Of a stretch of DNA of 64,000 nt, positions 1 to 8,708 are shown piece after piece. A program made the position numbers and the translations under genes. The notes beneath the pieces are model-generated. The model did no database searches, had not been told where the DNA came from, and worked only from the letters and a program-made list of their open reading frames with translations. Origin of the DNA: Paracoccus subflavus (GTDB lineage: Bacteria; Pseudomonadota; Alphaproteobacteria; Rhodobacterales; Rhodobacteraceae); the NCBI RefSeq assembly GCF_004310345.1, contig NZ_SISK01000005.1, forward strand, positions 62,001 to 126,000. The letters run 5' to 3'. Each line of letters opens with the position of its first letter. The first letter of the stretch is position 1.

Positions 1-1
1 G

Positions 2-880
2 CTGCGCGAGATCTGGGCCTTTTGGGGCGCGATCTTCGAACGCATGGACAAGATCCACATGGGTCTGATCGCGGCGGGTGTCGCCTTCTATGCCATGTTC
101 GCGGTTTTTCCCGGGCTGGCCGCCATCATCGCGTTGTGGAGTCTGTGGTTCGATCCCGGGGTCATCACCACCTATCTGGATGTAGCGCATGAATTCCTGC
201 CCAACGACGCGGCCGATCTGATCGATGGGCAGATCCTGTCGCTGACCTCTCCGGAACGCAATTCGGTTGGCTGGGCCTCATTCGTGTCCTTCATGGTCGC
301 CACCATCGCGGCCCGCGCCGGTGTGGATGCCCTGGTGCGGGGCCTGAACGCGGCCTATGGGGTGCGTGCCCATTCGACGATCTTCGGCTTCATGCTGGCC
401 TATGCGCTGACGCTGGCCATTGTCGGCATTTCGCTGGCAGGACTGGCAACCATCGTGCTTGTCCCGGTCCTGCTCAACTACTCGGTCTTTGCCGAAGTAC
501 GGGCCTGGGTGGTTGCCGGTCTGCCGTGGGGGGCCATGTTCCTGCTGGTGATCCTGGCCATCGGCATCCTGTACCGCTATGGCCCGAACGTGAAGACGCC
601 CCGCACCCCCGTCTTTACCTGGGGCGCCTTTTTCGCTGCCGCGCTGTGGGCCGTGGCCTCGGTCGCGTTCTCGGCCTATCTCAGCAGTTTCAACAGCTAC
701 AACCGCATCTATGGGTCTATCGGCACCGTCGTGGCGCTGCTGATGTGGTTCTATCTGGCGGGATTTTCCGTGCTGCTGGGCGCGCTCATTAATGTCGAAC
801 TGGCCCGCCGCCGCCGCGTCCGCGCCGCGCGCGAGGCGCGGGCATCGGTGGTGGCCGACATTCGAAAGGCGGCGGAATGA
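2..880 (+). CDS. YihY/BrkB family inner-membrane protein (5' end outside window)
   Basis: The reading frame is already open at the first bases (residues LREIWAFWGAIFERMDKIH), so the true start lies upstream and the gene is partial. The product has about six hydrophobic membrane segments. The N-terminal stretch GLIAAGVAFYAMFAVFPGLA matches the conserved start of the YihY/virulence factor BrkB family, formerly mis-called ribonuclease BN. The later YNRIYGSIGTVVALLMWFYL segment is the other family hallmark. The basic tail, rich in Arg and Ala, is probably cytoplasmic. The family's function is not settled, and no transported substrate can be read from the sequence. It converges on phyR with only 21 bases between the stops, so it is unlikely to share regulation with the stress locus. 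Confidence 0.88.
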   Translation: MREIWAFWGAIFERMDKIHMGLIAAGVAFYAMFAVFPGLAAIIALWSLWFDPGVITTYLDVAHEFLPNDAADLIDGQILSLTSPERNSVGWASFVSFMVATIAARAGVDALVRGLNAAYGVRAHSTIFGFMLAYALTLAIVGISLAGLATIVLVPVLLNYSVFAEVRAWVVAGLPWGAMFLLVILAIGILYRYGPNVKTPRTPVFTWGAFFAAALWAVASVAFSAYLSSFNSYNRIYGSIGTVVALLMWFYLAGFSVLLGALINVELARRRRVRAAREARASVVADIRKAAE

Positions 881-901
881 CCCGCCGCCCGCCGGCCCGG
901 A

Positions 902-1708
902 TCAGGCCGCGTCAAGCCCCTCGGTCGAGGCGAAGAACATTGCCTGGCTGACGGCAGAACGGACCTGTTCCTCGTTATAGGGCTTCGAGATCAGAAAGGC
1001 CGGTTCGGGCCTTTCGCCGGTCAGCAGCCGTTCGGGGAAAGCGGTGATGAAGATCACCGGAATGTCGCCCAGTTCGCGCAAAAGTTCGTTCACAGCGTCG
1101 ATGCCCGACGATCCGTCCGCCAACTGGATATCGGCCAGGATCAGGTCCGGGCGGCTCTGACCCGCCAGTTCGATCGCGGCGGCATGGGTGCGCGCCACGC
1201 CTGTCACCTCGTGGCCCATGGTCTGCACGATGCCCTTCAGATCCATGGCGATGATCATTTCGTCCTCGATCACCATCACCTTGCCGCGCAACGAGGCGCT
1301 CATCTCGGACAGGGCGATGCCCACCAGCTCCTCGGCTTCGGCGGCGTCGATCTGCATGACCCGGCCGATCTGGTCAAAGTGCAGTTCCTCGATGGTGCGC
1401 AGCAGCAGCGCCTCGCGCGAATTGGCGGTCAGGCCGCGCAGGTGATCCTGGGCACGCCGTTCCCGGGCGGTGCGGTCGGTTTCGTCGATTGGCTGGCCCG
1501 AACTTTGCCAGATCGCGTGAAAGGTGCGGAACAGCCCGATGCGGGTGTCCTCTTTGTCTTGAAGGATCGACCGGTCCGACAGGATCGCTTCAAGGGTTGC
1601 GGCGGCATAGTTGTCACCGGCGCGCTGACTGCCCGTCAGGGCACGCGCGTAGCGCCGCAGATAGGGCAGCTCTCGTGCGACGGCCTGGGCAAGATCGGCT
1701 GACGACAT
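902..1708 (-). CDS. phyR: PhyR, general stress response anti-anti-sigma regulator
   Basis: This 268-residue protein has the inverted architecture that defines PhyR: an EcfG sigma-like domain at residues 1-135 and a C-terminal receiver domain from about 142. The receiver has the acidic pair E148-D149, phosphoacceptor D193 (in LADIQLADGSSG) and K242 in ISKPY, with the FITAFPERLL segment of the FATGUY-type alpha4-beta5 region. In the known family, phosphorylated PhyR exposes the sigma-like domain, sequesters NepR and frees EcfG. It is divergent from nepR-ecfG and shares their 95-bp intergenic region, the usual arrangement of this locus. The ATG start is supported by the short gap and by the SSADLAQAVARELPYLRRYA start that aligns with sigma region 2. 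Confidence 0.96.
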   Translation of the reverse strand: MSSADLAQAVARELPYLRRYARALTGSQRAGDNYAAATLEAILSDRSILQDKEDTRIGLFRTFHAIWQSSGQPIDETDRTARERRAQDHLRGLTANSREALLLRTIEELHFDQIGRVMQIDAAEAEELVGIALSEMSASLRGKVMVIEDEMIIAMDLKGIVQTMGHEVTGVARTHAAAIELAGQSRPDLILADIQLADGSSGIDAVNELLRELGDIPVIFITAFPERLLTGERPEPAFLISKPYNEEQVRSAVSQAMFFASTEGLDAA

Positions 1709-1738
1709 ATCTTCACATCCTTAATTCGCATGTTGCGC

Positions 1739-1764
1739 GGAACCTGTGGTAACCCCTACAGGTT
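1739..1764 (+). promoter_or_regulatory. EcfG-type promoter of nepR-ecfG (one mismatch)
   Basis: GGAAC at 1739-1743 is followed after 17 bases by GGTT at 1761-1764, one mismatch from the EcfG consensus GGAAC-N16/17-CGTT. It lies about 40 bases before the nepR ATG, in the right orientation for autoregulation of nepR-ecfG. It overlaps a perfect 7-bp inverted repeat, AACCTGT (1741-1747) and ACAGGTT (1758-1764), which may only reflect the promoter elements. Confidence 0.65.
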
Positions 1765-1803
1765 GGTGGATGTGCGCACAAGATTTCCGGGACTACCAAA
1801 ATA

Positions 1804-1950
1804 ATGACTTCGAAGCGAGATGATCGTCGCAAGGCGGCAGTCGAAAAGCAGATCGACGAGAATCTGCGGCGTGCCTATGAACAGGACGCGACCGAACAGA
1901 TTCCCGATCGTTTTCTTGCCCTTCTCGAACAACTGCGTGAGCAGAAGTGA
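1804..1950 (+). CDS. nepR: NepR anti-sigma factor
   Basis: A 48-residue protein starts at ATG 1804 and stops at TGA 1948-1950. Its core, IDENLRRAYEQD followed by IPDRFLALLEQLRE, is the NepR signature: two amphipathic helices joined by a short linker with the PDRF turn. In the family, NepR binds EcfG and blocks core polymerase binding, then transfers to phosphorylated PhyR under stress. It lies between phyR and ecfG, directly after an EcfG-like promoter, and is very probably co-transcribed with ecfG. It is easily missed because of its size, but the motif and position make the call secure. Confidence 0.95.
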   Translation: MTSKRDDRRKAAVEKQIDENLRRAYEQDATEQIPDRFLALLEQLREQK

Positions 1951-1995
1951 GTGCCTTTGCAAACGCGATCTCGCACGACGTCGGACGGTGACAGA

Positions 1996-2562
1996 ATGAA
2001 GAATACCGCAGCAACCGATCCCCGCGATCAGCTGGTGGATCACCTTCCGGCCCTGCGTGCCTTTGCTCTGTCGCTGACGCGCGAAGGTGCTTCTGCCGAC
2101 GATCTGGTTCAGGACACGATCGTCAAGGCATGGACCAACATGGACAAGTTCCAGGCGGGCACGAACCTGCGCGCCTGGCTGTTCACCATTCTGCGAAACA
2201 CCTTCTATTCCGCCCGCCGCAAGACCAAGCGCGAGGTCAGCGACAGCGACGGCATCCATGCCGCCCGTCAGGCGACACGGCCCGACCATGATGGCCGCCT
2301 GGCGCTCAAGGATTTCCGGGTTGCCTTCGCCCAACTGCCCGACGAACAGCGCGAGGCCCTGATCCTGGTAGGCGCCTCGGGGTTTTCCTACGAAGAGGCG
2401 GCGGACATGACGGGGGTGGCCATCGGAACGGTCAAGTCGCGGGCCAATCGCGGACGCCGCAAGCTGGCCGAGCTGCTGCATCTGGAAAAAGGTGAGGAAA
2501 TGGACATGACCGATCAGGCCACGCTGGCCGTCATGGCCTCCAGCCACACCATCGCCCGCTAG
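1996..2562 (+). CDS. ecfG: EcfG, general stress response ECF sigma factor
   Basis: The product is a 188-residue ECF sigma factor of the ECF15/EcfG class. Region 2 runs from about residue 8 (DQLVDHLPALRAFALSLTR, then DDLVQDTIVKAWTNMDKF). Region 4 covers about 105-170 and includes the helix-turn-helix FSYEEAADMTGVAIGTVKSR. I chose the ATG at 1996 because EcfG proteins begin a few residues before the RDQLVDHLPALRAF segment. A GTG at 1951, immediately after the nepR stop, would add 15 residues and cannot be excluded. EcfG directs transcription of the stress regulon from GGAAC/CGTT promoters. Two exact matches to that consensus occur elsewhere in this window (22432-22457 and 30117-30141). Confidence 0.95.
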   Translation: MKNTAATDPRDQLVDHLPALRAFALSLTREGASADDLVQDTIVKAWTNMDKFQAGTNLRAWLFTILRNTFYSARRKTKREVSDSDGIHAARQATRPDHDGRLALKDFRVAFAQLPDEQREALILVGASGFSYEEAADMTGVAIGTVKSRANRGRRKLAELLHLEKGEEMDMTDQATLAVMASSHTIAR

Positions 2563-2570
2563 GTCCGCCG

Positions 2571-4355
2571 GTGTTCCGGCGGCTGGGCGACCGTCTCGAC
2601 TTCACCCGACGGCTGGGATTCCGGCTGGGTGCGCTCTTGTCGGTGGCGATCCTGCCCCTGGGACTGATCTCACTGATCCAGAACTTCAACATGGTCAAAG
2701 AGGCCGAACAGGGCGTGCGCATCGCCCTGCTGGGCCGCACCGCCTCGACGGCGGCAGGGGAACGCGCGCTTTTGCAAAGCGCCTTGGGATCGGCCGATGC
2801 GCTTGGGCCTGCGGTTCTGGAATCCATGGACCGCCCCACCGTCTGTTCGGATCTGATGCGCAACTTCATCGAACGCAGCGCCACCTATGTCTTTGCCGGC
2901 TTTATCCCGGTTGACGGCATCAGTTCGTGCAATTCCTCGGGCTCGGATCAACCGGTGGATTTTCGGGGCGCCGAGGGATACGAGACATTCATGGAACGGC
3001 CCGGAACGATCGTGACCTCGGTTGCGATGGGTACCGTTACCCGCCAGCCGGTGGTCATGGTGATTCAGCCCCTGTACCGCGACAGGGACATGCTGGGCTT
3101 TGTCAGTCTGTCGCTGACCAGCGAACTGCTGCGGTCCACGCACAACATCGGCCTTGGCAGGGACGGCGCCCGGATCGTCACCTTCAACCAGTGGGGCGAA
3201 GTCCTGACATTCGATGCCGATGTCCAGACAAGCGTCAGGGATATCCTGCCCCGCAATGTCGATCTGGTCAGCCTGATCGGACAGCCTGAAACCACTTTCC
3301 GCGCCCGCGCCGGCAATGGCGAGACGCGCCTGTTCACCGTTGTGCCTGCGGTGCCCGGGCTGGTCTATGCCATCGGCAGTTGGTCGCCGCGCAGCGCGGG
3401 GGTAGGGCTGTTCCAGATTTCGCGGCTGGGGGCGATCACGATCCCCCTGGCCCTGTGGCTGGTATCGCTGGCGGTGGCCTATTTCGCCGTGTTCCGCATG
3501 GTGCTGCGCCACATCACCGTTCTGCGCGGACAGATGCGCCGCTTTGCCATCGGCAACCGATCCGAACCGCCCCCGGTCCTGTCCGATGCCCCGACCGAGA
3601 TCGCCGATGTCAGCCAGACATTCCACAACATGGCCCGCATCCTGATCCGCGACGAAGAGGCGATGGAGGCTGCCGTTGCCGAAAAAACCGTGCTTCTGAA
3701 AGAGGTTCATCACCGCGTCAAGAACAATCTGCAACTGATCGCCTCGATCATCAACATGCAGAGCCGGATGATCGACGATCCCGACGCCCGCCGCGTGCTG
3801 CGCTCGGTCCAGGACCGGGTGGCGGCGCTGGCCACGATCTATCGCAATCTGTACCAGGCCGAACATCTGGACGCGGTCGAGGCGGGACGTCTGATCCGCG
3901 ACATCATCAGGCAGATGGTCAGCGCCTCGACCCTGCCGGACAATTCCCTGCGGATCGAGATGCAGATCGACAGCCTGATCCTGCTGCCCGATCAGGCGGT
4001 GCCCTTGTCGCTTCTGGCGACCGAGGCTTTCACCAACGCCCTGAAATACGCAGGCACGCTGTCTCGAAACGAATCACCCTGGATACGCGTCACGCTGACC
4101 ACCGATGCCGAAGGCCAGGCCATTCTGGAGATCGCCAATTCCATCGGCGAGGATGGCGGGCAAGAGGGGGCCACCGGGCTTGGCAGCCAGTTGATCGAAG
4201 CCTTTACCACCCAGCTTGACGGCCATGCGGCCATGGGGGTCGAAAACGGCAGCTTCGTGCTGCGGCTGCATTTTTCGATCGACCATGCCACGGCTCAGGC
4301 CGAACAGCGGGCCGTCGTGCTGACCTCGGCCGCGCGGCCCGGTGCCCGGCATTGA
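2571..4355 (+). CDS. PhyK-like HisKA_2 sensor histidine kinase of the stress locus
   Basis: The 594-residue membrane sensor kinase begins with GTG 2571, eight bases after the ecfG stop; no in-frame ATG lies before the first membrane segment. A membrane helix at about 19-37 and another at about 286-308 enclose a periplasmic sensor domain. A HAMP-like linker follows (310-360), then the HisKA_2 dimerisation motif LLKEVHHRVKNNLQLI with the phosphorylated His at 380 or 381. A degenerate HATPase domain follows (TEAFTNALKYA as N box; GLGSQLIEAF as G box). HisKA_2/HWE kinases of this type phosphorylate PhyR in other alphaproteobacteria. The genetic position makes this the likely PhyR kinase, but its signal is unknown. 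Two cysteines (92 and 120) lie in the sensor domain. Confidence 0.9.
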   Translation: MFRRLGDRLDFTRRLGFRLGALLSVAILPLGLISLIQNFNMVKEAEQGVRIALLGRTASTAAGERALLQSALGSADALGPAVLESMDRPTVCSDLMRNFIERSATYVFAGFIPVDGISSCNSSGSDQPVDFRGAEGYETFMERPGTIVTSVAMGTVTRQPVVMVIQPLYRDRDMLGFVSLSLTSELLRSTHNIGLGRDGARIVTFNQWGEVLTFDADVQTSVRDILPRNVDLVSLIGQPETTFRARAGNGETRLFTVVPAVPGLVYAIGSWSPRSAGVGLFQISRLGAITIPLALWLVSLAVAYFAVFRMVLRHITVLRGQMRRFAIGNRSEPPPVLSDAPTEIADVSQTFHNMARILIRDEEAMEAAVAEKTVLLKEVHHRVKNNLQLIASIINMQSRMIDDPDARRVLRSVQDRVAALATIYRNLYQAEHLDAVEAGRLIRDIIRQMVSASTLPDNSLRIEMQIDSLILLPDQAVPLSLLATEAFTNALKYAGTLSRNESPWIRVTLTTDAEGQAILEIANSIGEDGGQEGATGLGSQLIEAFTTQLDGHAAMGVENGSFVLRLHFSIDHATAQAEQRAVVLTSAARPGARH

Positions 4356-4402
4356 TGCGTGACGGCGCTTGCGCGGGTCCGCAGGCGGATTATCTTGCAG
4401 GG

Positions 4403-5083
4403 ATGGACACACCCGAACCCTATGATCTGACGACCGGCCGGGGGCTGATGGCCTGCCCCCGCTGCGACGCCCTGCATGTCGAGGAGGAACTGGAAACGGG
4501 CGAAACCGCGCGGTGCATCCGCTGCGGGGGCGTTCTGGCAAAGCCGCGCGGGGGCGCCTTTACCCAGTTGATCGCCCTGTCCTTCACGACGGTCGTGCTG
4601 ATGATGGGGGCGATCTTCTTTCCCTTCCTGGAAATCTCGCGCATGGGGTTCGGCAATGCCACGTCGCTGTTCGGGGTGGGCATGGCCTTTGCCGACGGGG
4701 TTTTGCTGCCCCTGGTGCTGGCGGTCATGGCGATGATCGTGGGCCTGCCGCTGCTGCGGGCCTTTCTGCTGGTCTATACGCTGGCGCCGCTGGCACAAGG
4801 ACAGGCGCCCTACCGCCATGCCGCGCGCGCCTTTCGCTGGTCGGAACTGATGCGCCCCTGGTCCATGGCCGAGATTTTCGTGATCGGCACCGCTGTTGCC
4901 CTGGTCAAGGTCGCGGGCCTTGCGACGGTTCATCTGGGTCCGGCATTCTGGGCGTTCTGCGCGCTGATCCTGGTCAACCTCGCCTCGCGCGGGTTCATGT
5001 GCCAGACCACCATCTGGGACGCGATCGAGGATGCGGGCCTGCATACCGACGGGCGCGAGATGGCCCGACGCCCCGCGCCATGA
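4403..5083 (+). CDS. pqiA: Paraquat-inducible protein A (PqiA-like), first copy
   Basis: This 226-residue protein carries an N-terminal zinc-ribbon-like module (CPRCDALH with CIRCGG, about residues 16-44). About four membrane segments follow, including FPFLEISRMGFGNATSLFGV, typical of one half of PqiA. The ATG at 4403 sits after a GCAGGG Shine-Dalgarno and gives the usual short N-terminus; a start at 4352 would overlap the kinase gene. In Escherichia coli PqiA is a single two-lobed protein. Here the lobes are separate genes that overlap by ATGA. PqiABC complexes move lipids between the membranes, with PqiA as the inner-membrane part. Confidence 0.9.
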   Translation: MDTPEPYDLTTGRGLMACPRCDALHVEEELETGETARCIRCGGVLAKPRGGAFTQLIALSFTTVVLMMGAIFFPFLEISRMGFGNATSLFGVGMAFADGVLLPLVLAVMAMIVGLPLLRAFLLVYTLAPLAQGQAPYRHAARAFRWSELMRPWSMAEIFVIGTAVALVKVAGLATVHLGPAFWAFCALILVNLASRGFMCQTTIWDAIEDAGLHTDGREMARRPAP

Positions 5084-5748
5084 CCCCAGGCGTGCCCGAT
5101 GCCCCCGTGCTGACCGCCCATCGCGCGGGACTGGTCGGATGCCGGTCCTGCGGCCGGGTCTGGCCCGAGGATCAGGCCGACTGCAAACGATGCGGCGCGG
5201 CTCTGGTGCCGCCCGACCGTCGGGGCCTGCAAAAGGTCTGGGCCTGGTGGTTCGCGGGCCTCATCATGTATGTGCCCGCCAATCTCTTCCCGATGATGCG
5301 GACCCAGACCTTTGCCGGTCTGCAGGGCAGCTCCGAGGCGACCATCCTGGAAGGCGTGGTCGAGCTGATGCATTACGGCAACTACGACATCGCCATCATC
5401 GTCTTTGTGGCTTCGATCATCGTGCCGATGGCCAAGTTCGTGTCGATCGCCTGGCTGGCGATGGTGGCGGGCAAGCCCGCGACCATCGAACAGGCCCATA
5501 CGCGGCTGAAGATTTACGAAGTCGTGGAGTTCATCGGCCGCTGGTCGATGATCGACGTGTTCGTGGTGGCGATCCTGTCGGCTCTGGTGCAACTGGGGTT
5601 CGTGGCCTCGATCCATCCCGGTCCTGCGGCGGTGTCGTTCGCGCTCTCTGTTGCCTTTACCATGCTTTCCGCGCAAAGCTTTGATCCAAGACTGATCTGG
5701 CGCGGGCTGCCGCTGCGAAGCCGGACGGACGACATGGGGCAGGACTGA
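5080..5748 (+). CDS. pqiA: Paraquat-inducible protein A (PqiA-like), second copy
   Basis: The 222-residue product has an N-terminal four-cysteine ribbon (CRSCGRVW with CKRCGAAL). Membrane segments include MYVPANLFPMMRTQTFAG and the VVEFIGRWSMIDVFVVAILS hallmark of the PqiA C-terminal lobe. The start ATG overlaps the stop of the preceding pqiA lobe (ATGA), a sign of translational coupling. Together the two proteins correspond to one full-length PqiA. The pqiB gene follows after seven bases, so all four genes form one operon for inter-membrane lipid traffic. The split arrangement is common in alphaproteobacteria and is not evidence of damage. Confidence 0.91.
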   Translation: MTPGVPDAPVLTAHRAGLVGCRSCGRVWPEDQADCKRCGAALVPPDRRGLQKVWAWWFAGLIMYVPANLFPMMRTQTFAGLQGSSEATILEGVVELMHYGNYDIAIIVFVASIIVPMAKFVSIAWLAMVAGKPATIEQAHTRLKIYEVVEFIGRWSMIDVFVVAILSALVQLGFVASIHPGPAAVSFALSVAFTMLSAQSFDPRLIWRGLPLRSRTDDMGQD

Positions 5749-5755
5749 CCGCAGG

Positions 5756-8074
5756 ATGACCGATACGCCGCCGCCGAAACCGGCAAGTCCCGTGCGCAAG
5801 TCCGCCGCGCGTGCGGCACAGGCGGGTCTCAATGTCATCTGGCTGGTCCCGATCCTGGCTTTGCTTGTGACGCTGGCGATCGCCTGGAACGCCTATTCCA
5901 CACGGGGCGACATCATCGAGGTCGAGTTCATGGACGCGACCGGCGTGACCCCGGGCGAAACCGCCCTGCGCTTCCGCGAGATCACCGTGGGCCAGGTCGA
6001 ATCCGTCCGCTTCACGTCTGATCTGTCGCGGGTGCTGGTGTCCATCCGCGTGGACAAGGACGTGGCCCCCTATATCGACAGCGACGCTGCATTCTGGATC
6101 GTCCGCCCCCAGGTTACGGCCCAGGGGGTTTCGCGGCTGGACACGGTGCTGACCGGATCCTTCATCGAAGGATATTGGGACGCCGAAATCTCGGGCGAGC
6201 GAAGCCGTTTCGATGGCCAGGACCGCCCGCCCCTGGTGCGTACCGACACGCCCGGCACCTGGGTCACGCTGACGATGGAGAATGCCGATGGCATCACCGA
6301 CGGCGCGCCGGTGCTGTATCGCGGCGTTCAGGTCGGGAGGATGGAAAACCTGCGCCTGTCCGAAGCCGAGGATCAGGTGATCGCCGATGCCTTTATCGAA
6401 TCGCCTCATGACCAACGGCTGACCAGTTCCACCGTGTTCTGGGACACGTCGGGCTTTTCGCTGTCGCTGGGTGCCTCGGGCGTGTCGTTCAACGTCAATT
6501 CCCTGTCCTCGCTGTTGCAGGGGGGCGTGTCCTTCGACACCCTCATCAGCGGCGGCCAGCCGATCCAGCCGGGCCACACCTTCGTGTTGCAGCCCGACGA
6601 GGATACGGCCCGCAACGACATCCTGGCCAGCGACAACGCCGCACCCCTGCGCATCAGCATGTTGATCGACGATTCGCTGCGCGGCCTGTCCAAGGGGGCC
6701 GAGGTGCAGTTCCAGGGCCTGCGCGTGGGGCAGGTCACCGATCTGGCGGTGACAGTCGACAACGGCACCGACCGCGCCCGGCAGATCGTGACCCTGGCCA
6801 TATCCCCCTTCCGTCTGGGTCTTGCCGACGACGCCACGCCCGAGGAGGGCCTGGCCTTCCTGCAAGAGGCCGTGGCCCAGGGCCTGCGCGCCCGCGTGGC
6901 CAGTGCGGGGTTCCTGGGCACGTCGCTGATGGTGGAACTCGTGGATATCCCGAACGCGGCGCCCGCGCAGATCAACATGGATGCCGATCCCCATCCGATC
7001 ATTCCCTCGGTCCCCGGCGATCTGGACGATTTCTCGGCCAGCGCCCAGGATTTCCTGACCCGCATCGGAGACCTGCCCTTCGAGGCGGTTCTTGATTCGG
7101 CCACCAACATGATGAACAGCATCACCACCCTTGCCAGTTCCGAGGATACCCGCGCGATTCCCGAAAGCCTGCGCCAGACGCTGGATCAGGCGCGGGGGGC
7201 GGCCACCGACATCGGCGGCATGGCCCGCGATTTGCGCGATGCCGGAACCTCGGAAAACCTCGCCCGTCTGATCGACGAGGCTGCCGCCGCGGCCGAAGCG
7301 GTCCGTCTGGCCGCCGCTGCAGCACCCGCAATGGTGGAACAGATCGATGCGGCCGCCGCGGCAGTAGGGGAATTCGACTTTGCCGCTGTCAGTACCCAGG
7401 TCGAAACCCTCCTTGCCGACCTGCGCACCATCCTGGGCAGCGAAGAGGCCGCACAACTGCCCCGCACCCTGTCCGAGACGCTTCAGGCCGCCCTGGCGCT
7501 GTTGAACGGCCTGCGCGAGGGTGGGGCCGCCGAAAACCTCGCCCGTCTGATCGACGAGGCCGCCGCCGCCGCCCAGGCGGTCCGCCTGGCCGCCGTCGAT
7601 GCCCCGGCGATGGTCGATCAGATCGACGCCGCCGCAGCGGCGGTCGAGCAATTCAACTTTGCGGACATCAGCGCCCAGGCCGAGGGCATTCTGGCCGATC
7701 TGCGCGCCATGCTGGGCAGCGAGGATGCCGAACAACTGCCCCGCAACCTGTCCGACACGCTCGAGGCCGCCTCGGGTCTGCTGAACGATCTGCGCGAGGG
7801 TGGCGCGGCGGGCAATCTGAACGACGCGCTGGACAGCGCCAGCACCGCCGCCGACCAGGTGGCTGCCTCGGTCGAACGCCTGCCGCAACTGATCGCACGG
7901 CTGGAAGCCACGGCGGCGCGGGCCGATTCGGTGCTGGCCTCCTATGGCGACCGTTCGGCCTTCAACACCGAAGCCGTAAACATGCTGCGCGAATTGCGCC
8001 GGGCGACCGAGGCATTCGGTTCGCTGGCCCGGATGATCGAACGCAACCCCCGTGCCTTTATCCTGGGACGATGA
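5756..8074 (+). CDS. pqiB: PqiB-like MCE-domain lipid transport protein with 93-residue C-terminal repeats
   Basis: The 772-residue product has one N-terminal membrane anchor (about residues 26-43, LNVIWLVPILALLVTLAIAW). Three MCE (MlaD-type) domains follow: near 50-130 (VEFMDATGVTPGETALRF), 160-270 (GAPVLYRGVQVGRMENLRL) and 290-410 (GAEVQFQGLRVGQVTDLAV). PqiB MCE domains stack into a tunnel through which lipids cross the periplasm. The C-terminal third is an alanine-rich helical region with a 93-residue tandem repeat (encoded by 7253-7810). It may lengthen the coiled-coil needle that reaches the outer membrane. Start ATG 5756 lies seven bases after pqiA; pqiC follows at once. Confidence 0.92.
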   Translation: MTDTPPPKPASPVRKSAARAAQAGLNVIWLVPILALLVTLAIAWNAYSTRGDIIEVEFMDATGVTPGETALRFREITVGQVESVRFTSDLSRVLVSIRVDKDVAPYIDSDAAFWIVRPQVTAQGVSRLDTVLTGSFIEGYWDAEISGERSRFDGQDRPPLVRTDTPGTWVTLTMENADGITDGAPVLYRGVQVGRMENLRLSEAEDQVIADAFIESPHDQRLTSSTVFWDTSGFSLSLGASGVSFNVNSLSSLLQGGVSFDTLISGGQPIQPGHTFVLQPDEDTARNDILASDNAAPLRISMLIDDSLRGLSKGAEVQFQGLRVGQVTDLAVTVDNGTDRARQIVTLAISPFRLGLADDATPEEGLAFLQEAVAQGLRARVASAGFLGTSLMVELVDIPNAAPAQINMDADPHPIIPSVPGDLDDFSASAQDFLTRIGDLPFEAVLDSATNMMNSITTLASSEDTRAIPESLRQTLDQARGAATDIGGMARDLRDAGTSENLARLIDEAAAAAEAVRLAAAAAPAMVEQIDAAAAAVGEFDFAAVSTQVETLLADLRTILGSEEAAQLPRTLSETLQAALALLNGLREGGAAENLARLIDEAAAAAQAVRLAAVDAPAMVDQIDAAAAAVEQFNFADISAQAEGILADLRAMLGSEDAEQLPRNLSDTLEAASGLLNDLREGGAAGNLNDALDSASTAADQVAASVERLPQLIARLEATAARADSVLASYGDRSAFNTEAVNMLRELRRATEAFGSLARMIERNPRAFILGR
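7253..7810 (+). repeat. Two tandem 279-bp (93-codon) repeats inside pqiB
   Basis: The segment beginning GAAAACCTCGCCCGTCTGAT at 7253 recurs at 7532, giving an exact 279-bp period. Both units encode ENLARLIDEAAAAA at the start and LGSE..QLPR and LREGGAA near the end. A third, truncated unit begins at about 7811 (GNLNDAL). A degenerate half-unit precedes the first copy (ASSEDTRAIPESLRQTL). The in-frame period preserves the helical heptad-like pattern and points to expansion by duplication. Confidence 0.85.
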
Positions 8075-8075
8075 C

Positions 8076-8708
8076 ATGAAGCCTGTTCTGCGCCCTGCCC
8101 TTGTCTGCCTTGGCCTTTTGGGGCTGGCTGGTTGCTCCAATCCGGAAAAGACCGCGCGCTATCCGATCGACCCGCCGGTCATGGGCGAACAGGTGCCCGA
8201 CCGGCTGGGCAGCGCCGAATTGAAGGACGTGTCCCTGCCCGAATACGCATCAAGCCAGGAGGTCGCCTTCCAGACCGGGGACGGCGCCATCCGGTCCACC
8301 CCCGACAACCTGTGGGCCGACAACCCGCAGCGCGCCTTTACCCTGACCTTGGCGCGGGCGATCTCGGATGCTTCGGGCGCGACCGTTATCGGCGAGCCCT
8401 GGCCCCTGGCCGAGCCTCCCCGCCGCGCCCTCGAGGTGCGGGTGGAACGCGCACTGGCCCAAGCCGACGGGGTCTATCGCCTGTCAGGCCGCTATTTCGT
8501 GTCCGATGAAGGCAGCGGGGGCGCAAATCACGCCCGCAGCTTTGACATCGCCGTGCCCATGGGCGGAACCGGGCCTGCCGTGTCTGCTGCTGCGGCCTCG
8601 CAGGCGATCGCCCAGCTTGCGCGGCAGATCGCCACCCTGTCCGGGCCGGGCCGCACCATCGCCACGACCGCCCCCGCCGATCCCTTCGATGTCGATCCCT
8701 TGTTCTGA
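8076..8708 (+). CDS. pqiC: PqiC-like outer-membrane lipoprotein (ABC-type transport auxiliary, DUF330)
   Basis: This 210-residue protein starts at ATG 8076, one base after the pqiB stop. Its lipoprotein signal peptide ends in the lipobox LAGC, with the lipidated cysteine at about residue 20. The mature part has the YPIDPPVMGEQVPDRLGS and LADNPQRAFTLTLARAIS-like regions expected of the PqiC/ABC-type auxiliary lipoprotein family. PqiC docks the PqiB needle at the outer membrane. Together with both pqiA lobes and pqiB it completes the complex. The operon seems to end here, because a hairpin follows (active mainly on the opposite strand). Confidence 0.88.
   Translation: MKPVLRPALVCLGLLGLAGCSNPEKTARYPIDPPVMGEQVPDRLGSAELKDVSLPEYASSQEVAFQTGDGAIRSTPDNLWADNPQRAFTLTLARAISDASGATVIGEPWPLAEPPRRALEVRVERALAQADGVYRLSGRYFVSDEGSGGANHARSFDIAVPMGGTGPAVSAAAASQAIAQLARQIATLSGPGRTIATTAPADPFDVDPLF

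Noticed and set aside
5657..8140. An 827-codon open frame antisense to pqiB
   Set aside because: pqiB on the other strand has clear MCE domains and operon context; the antisense product is low-complexity shadow coding.
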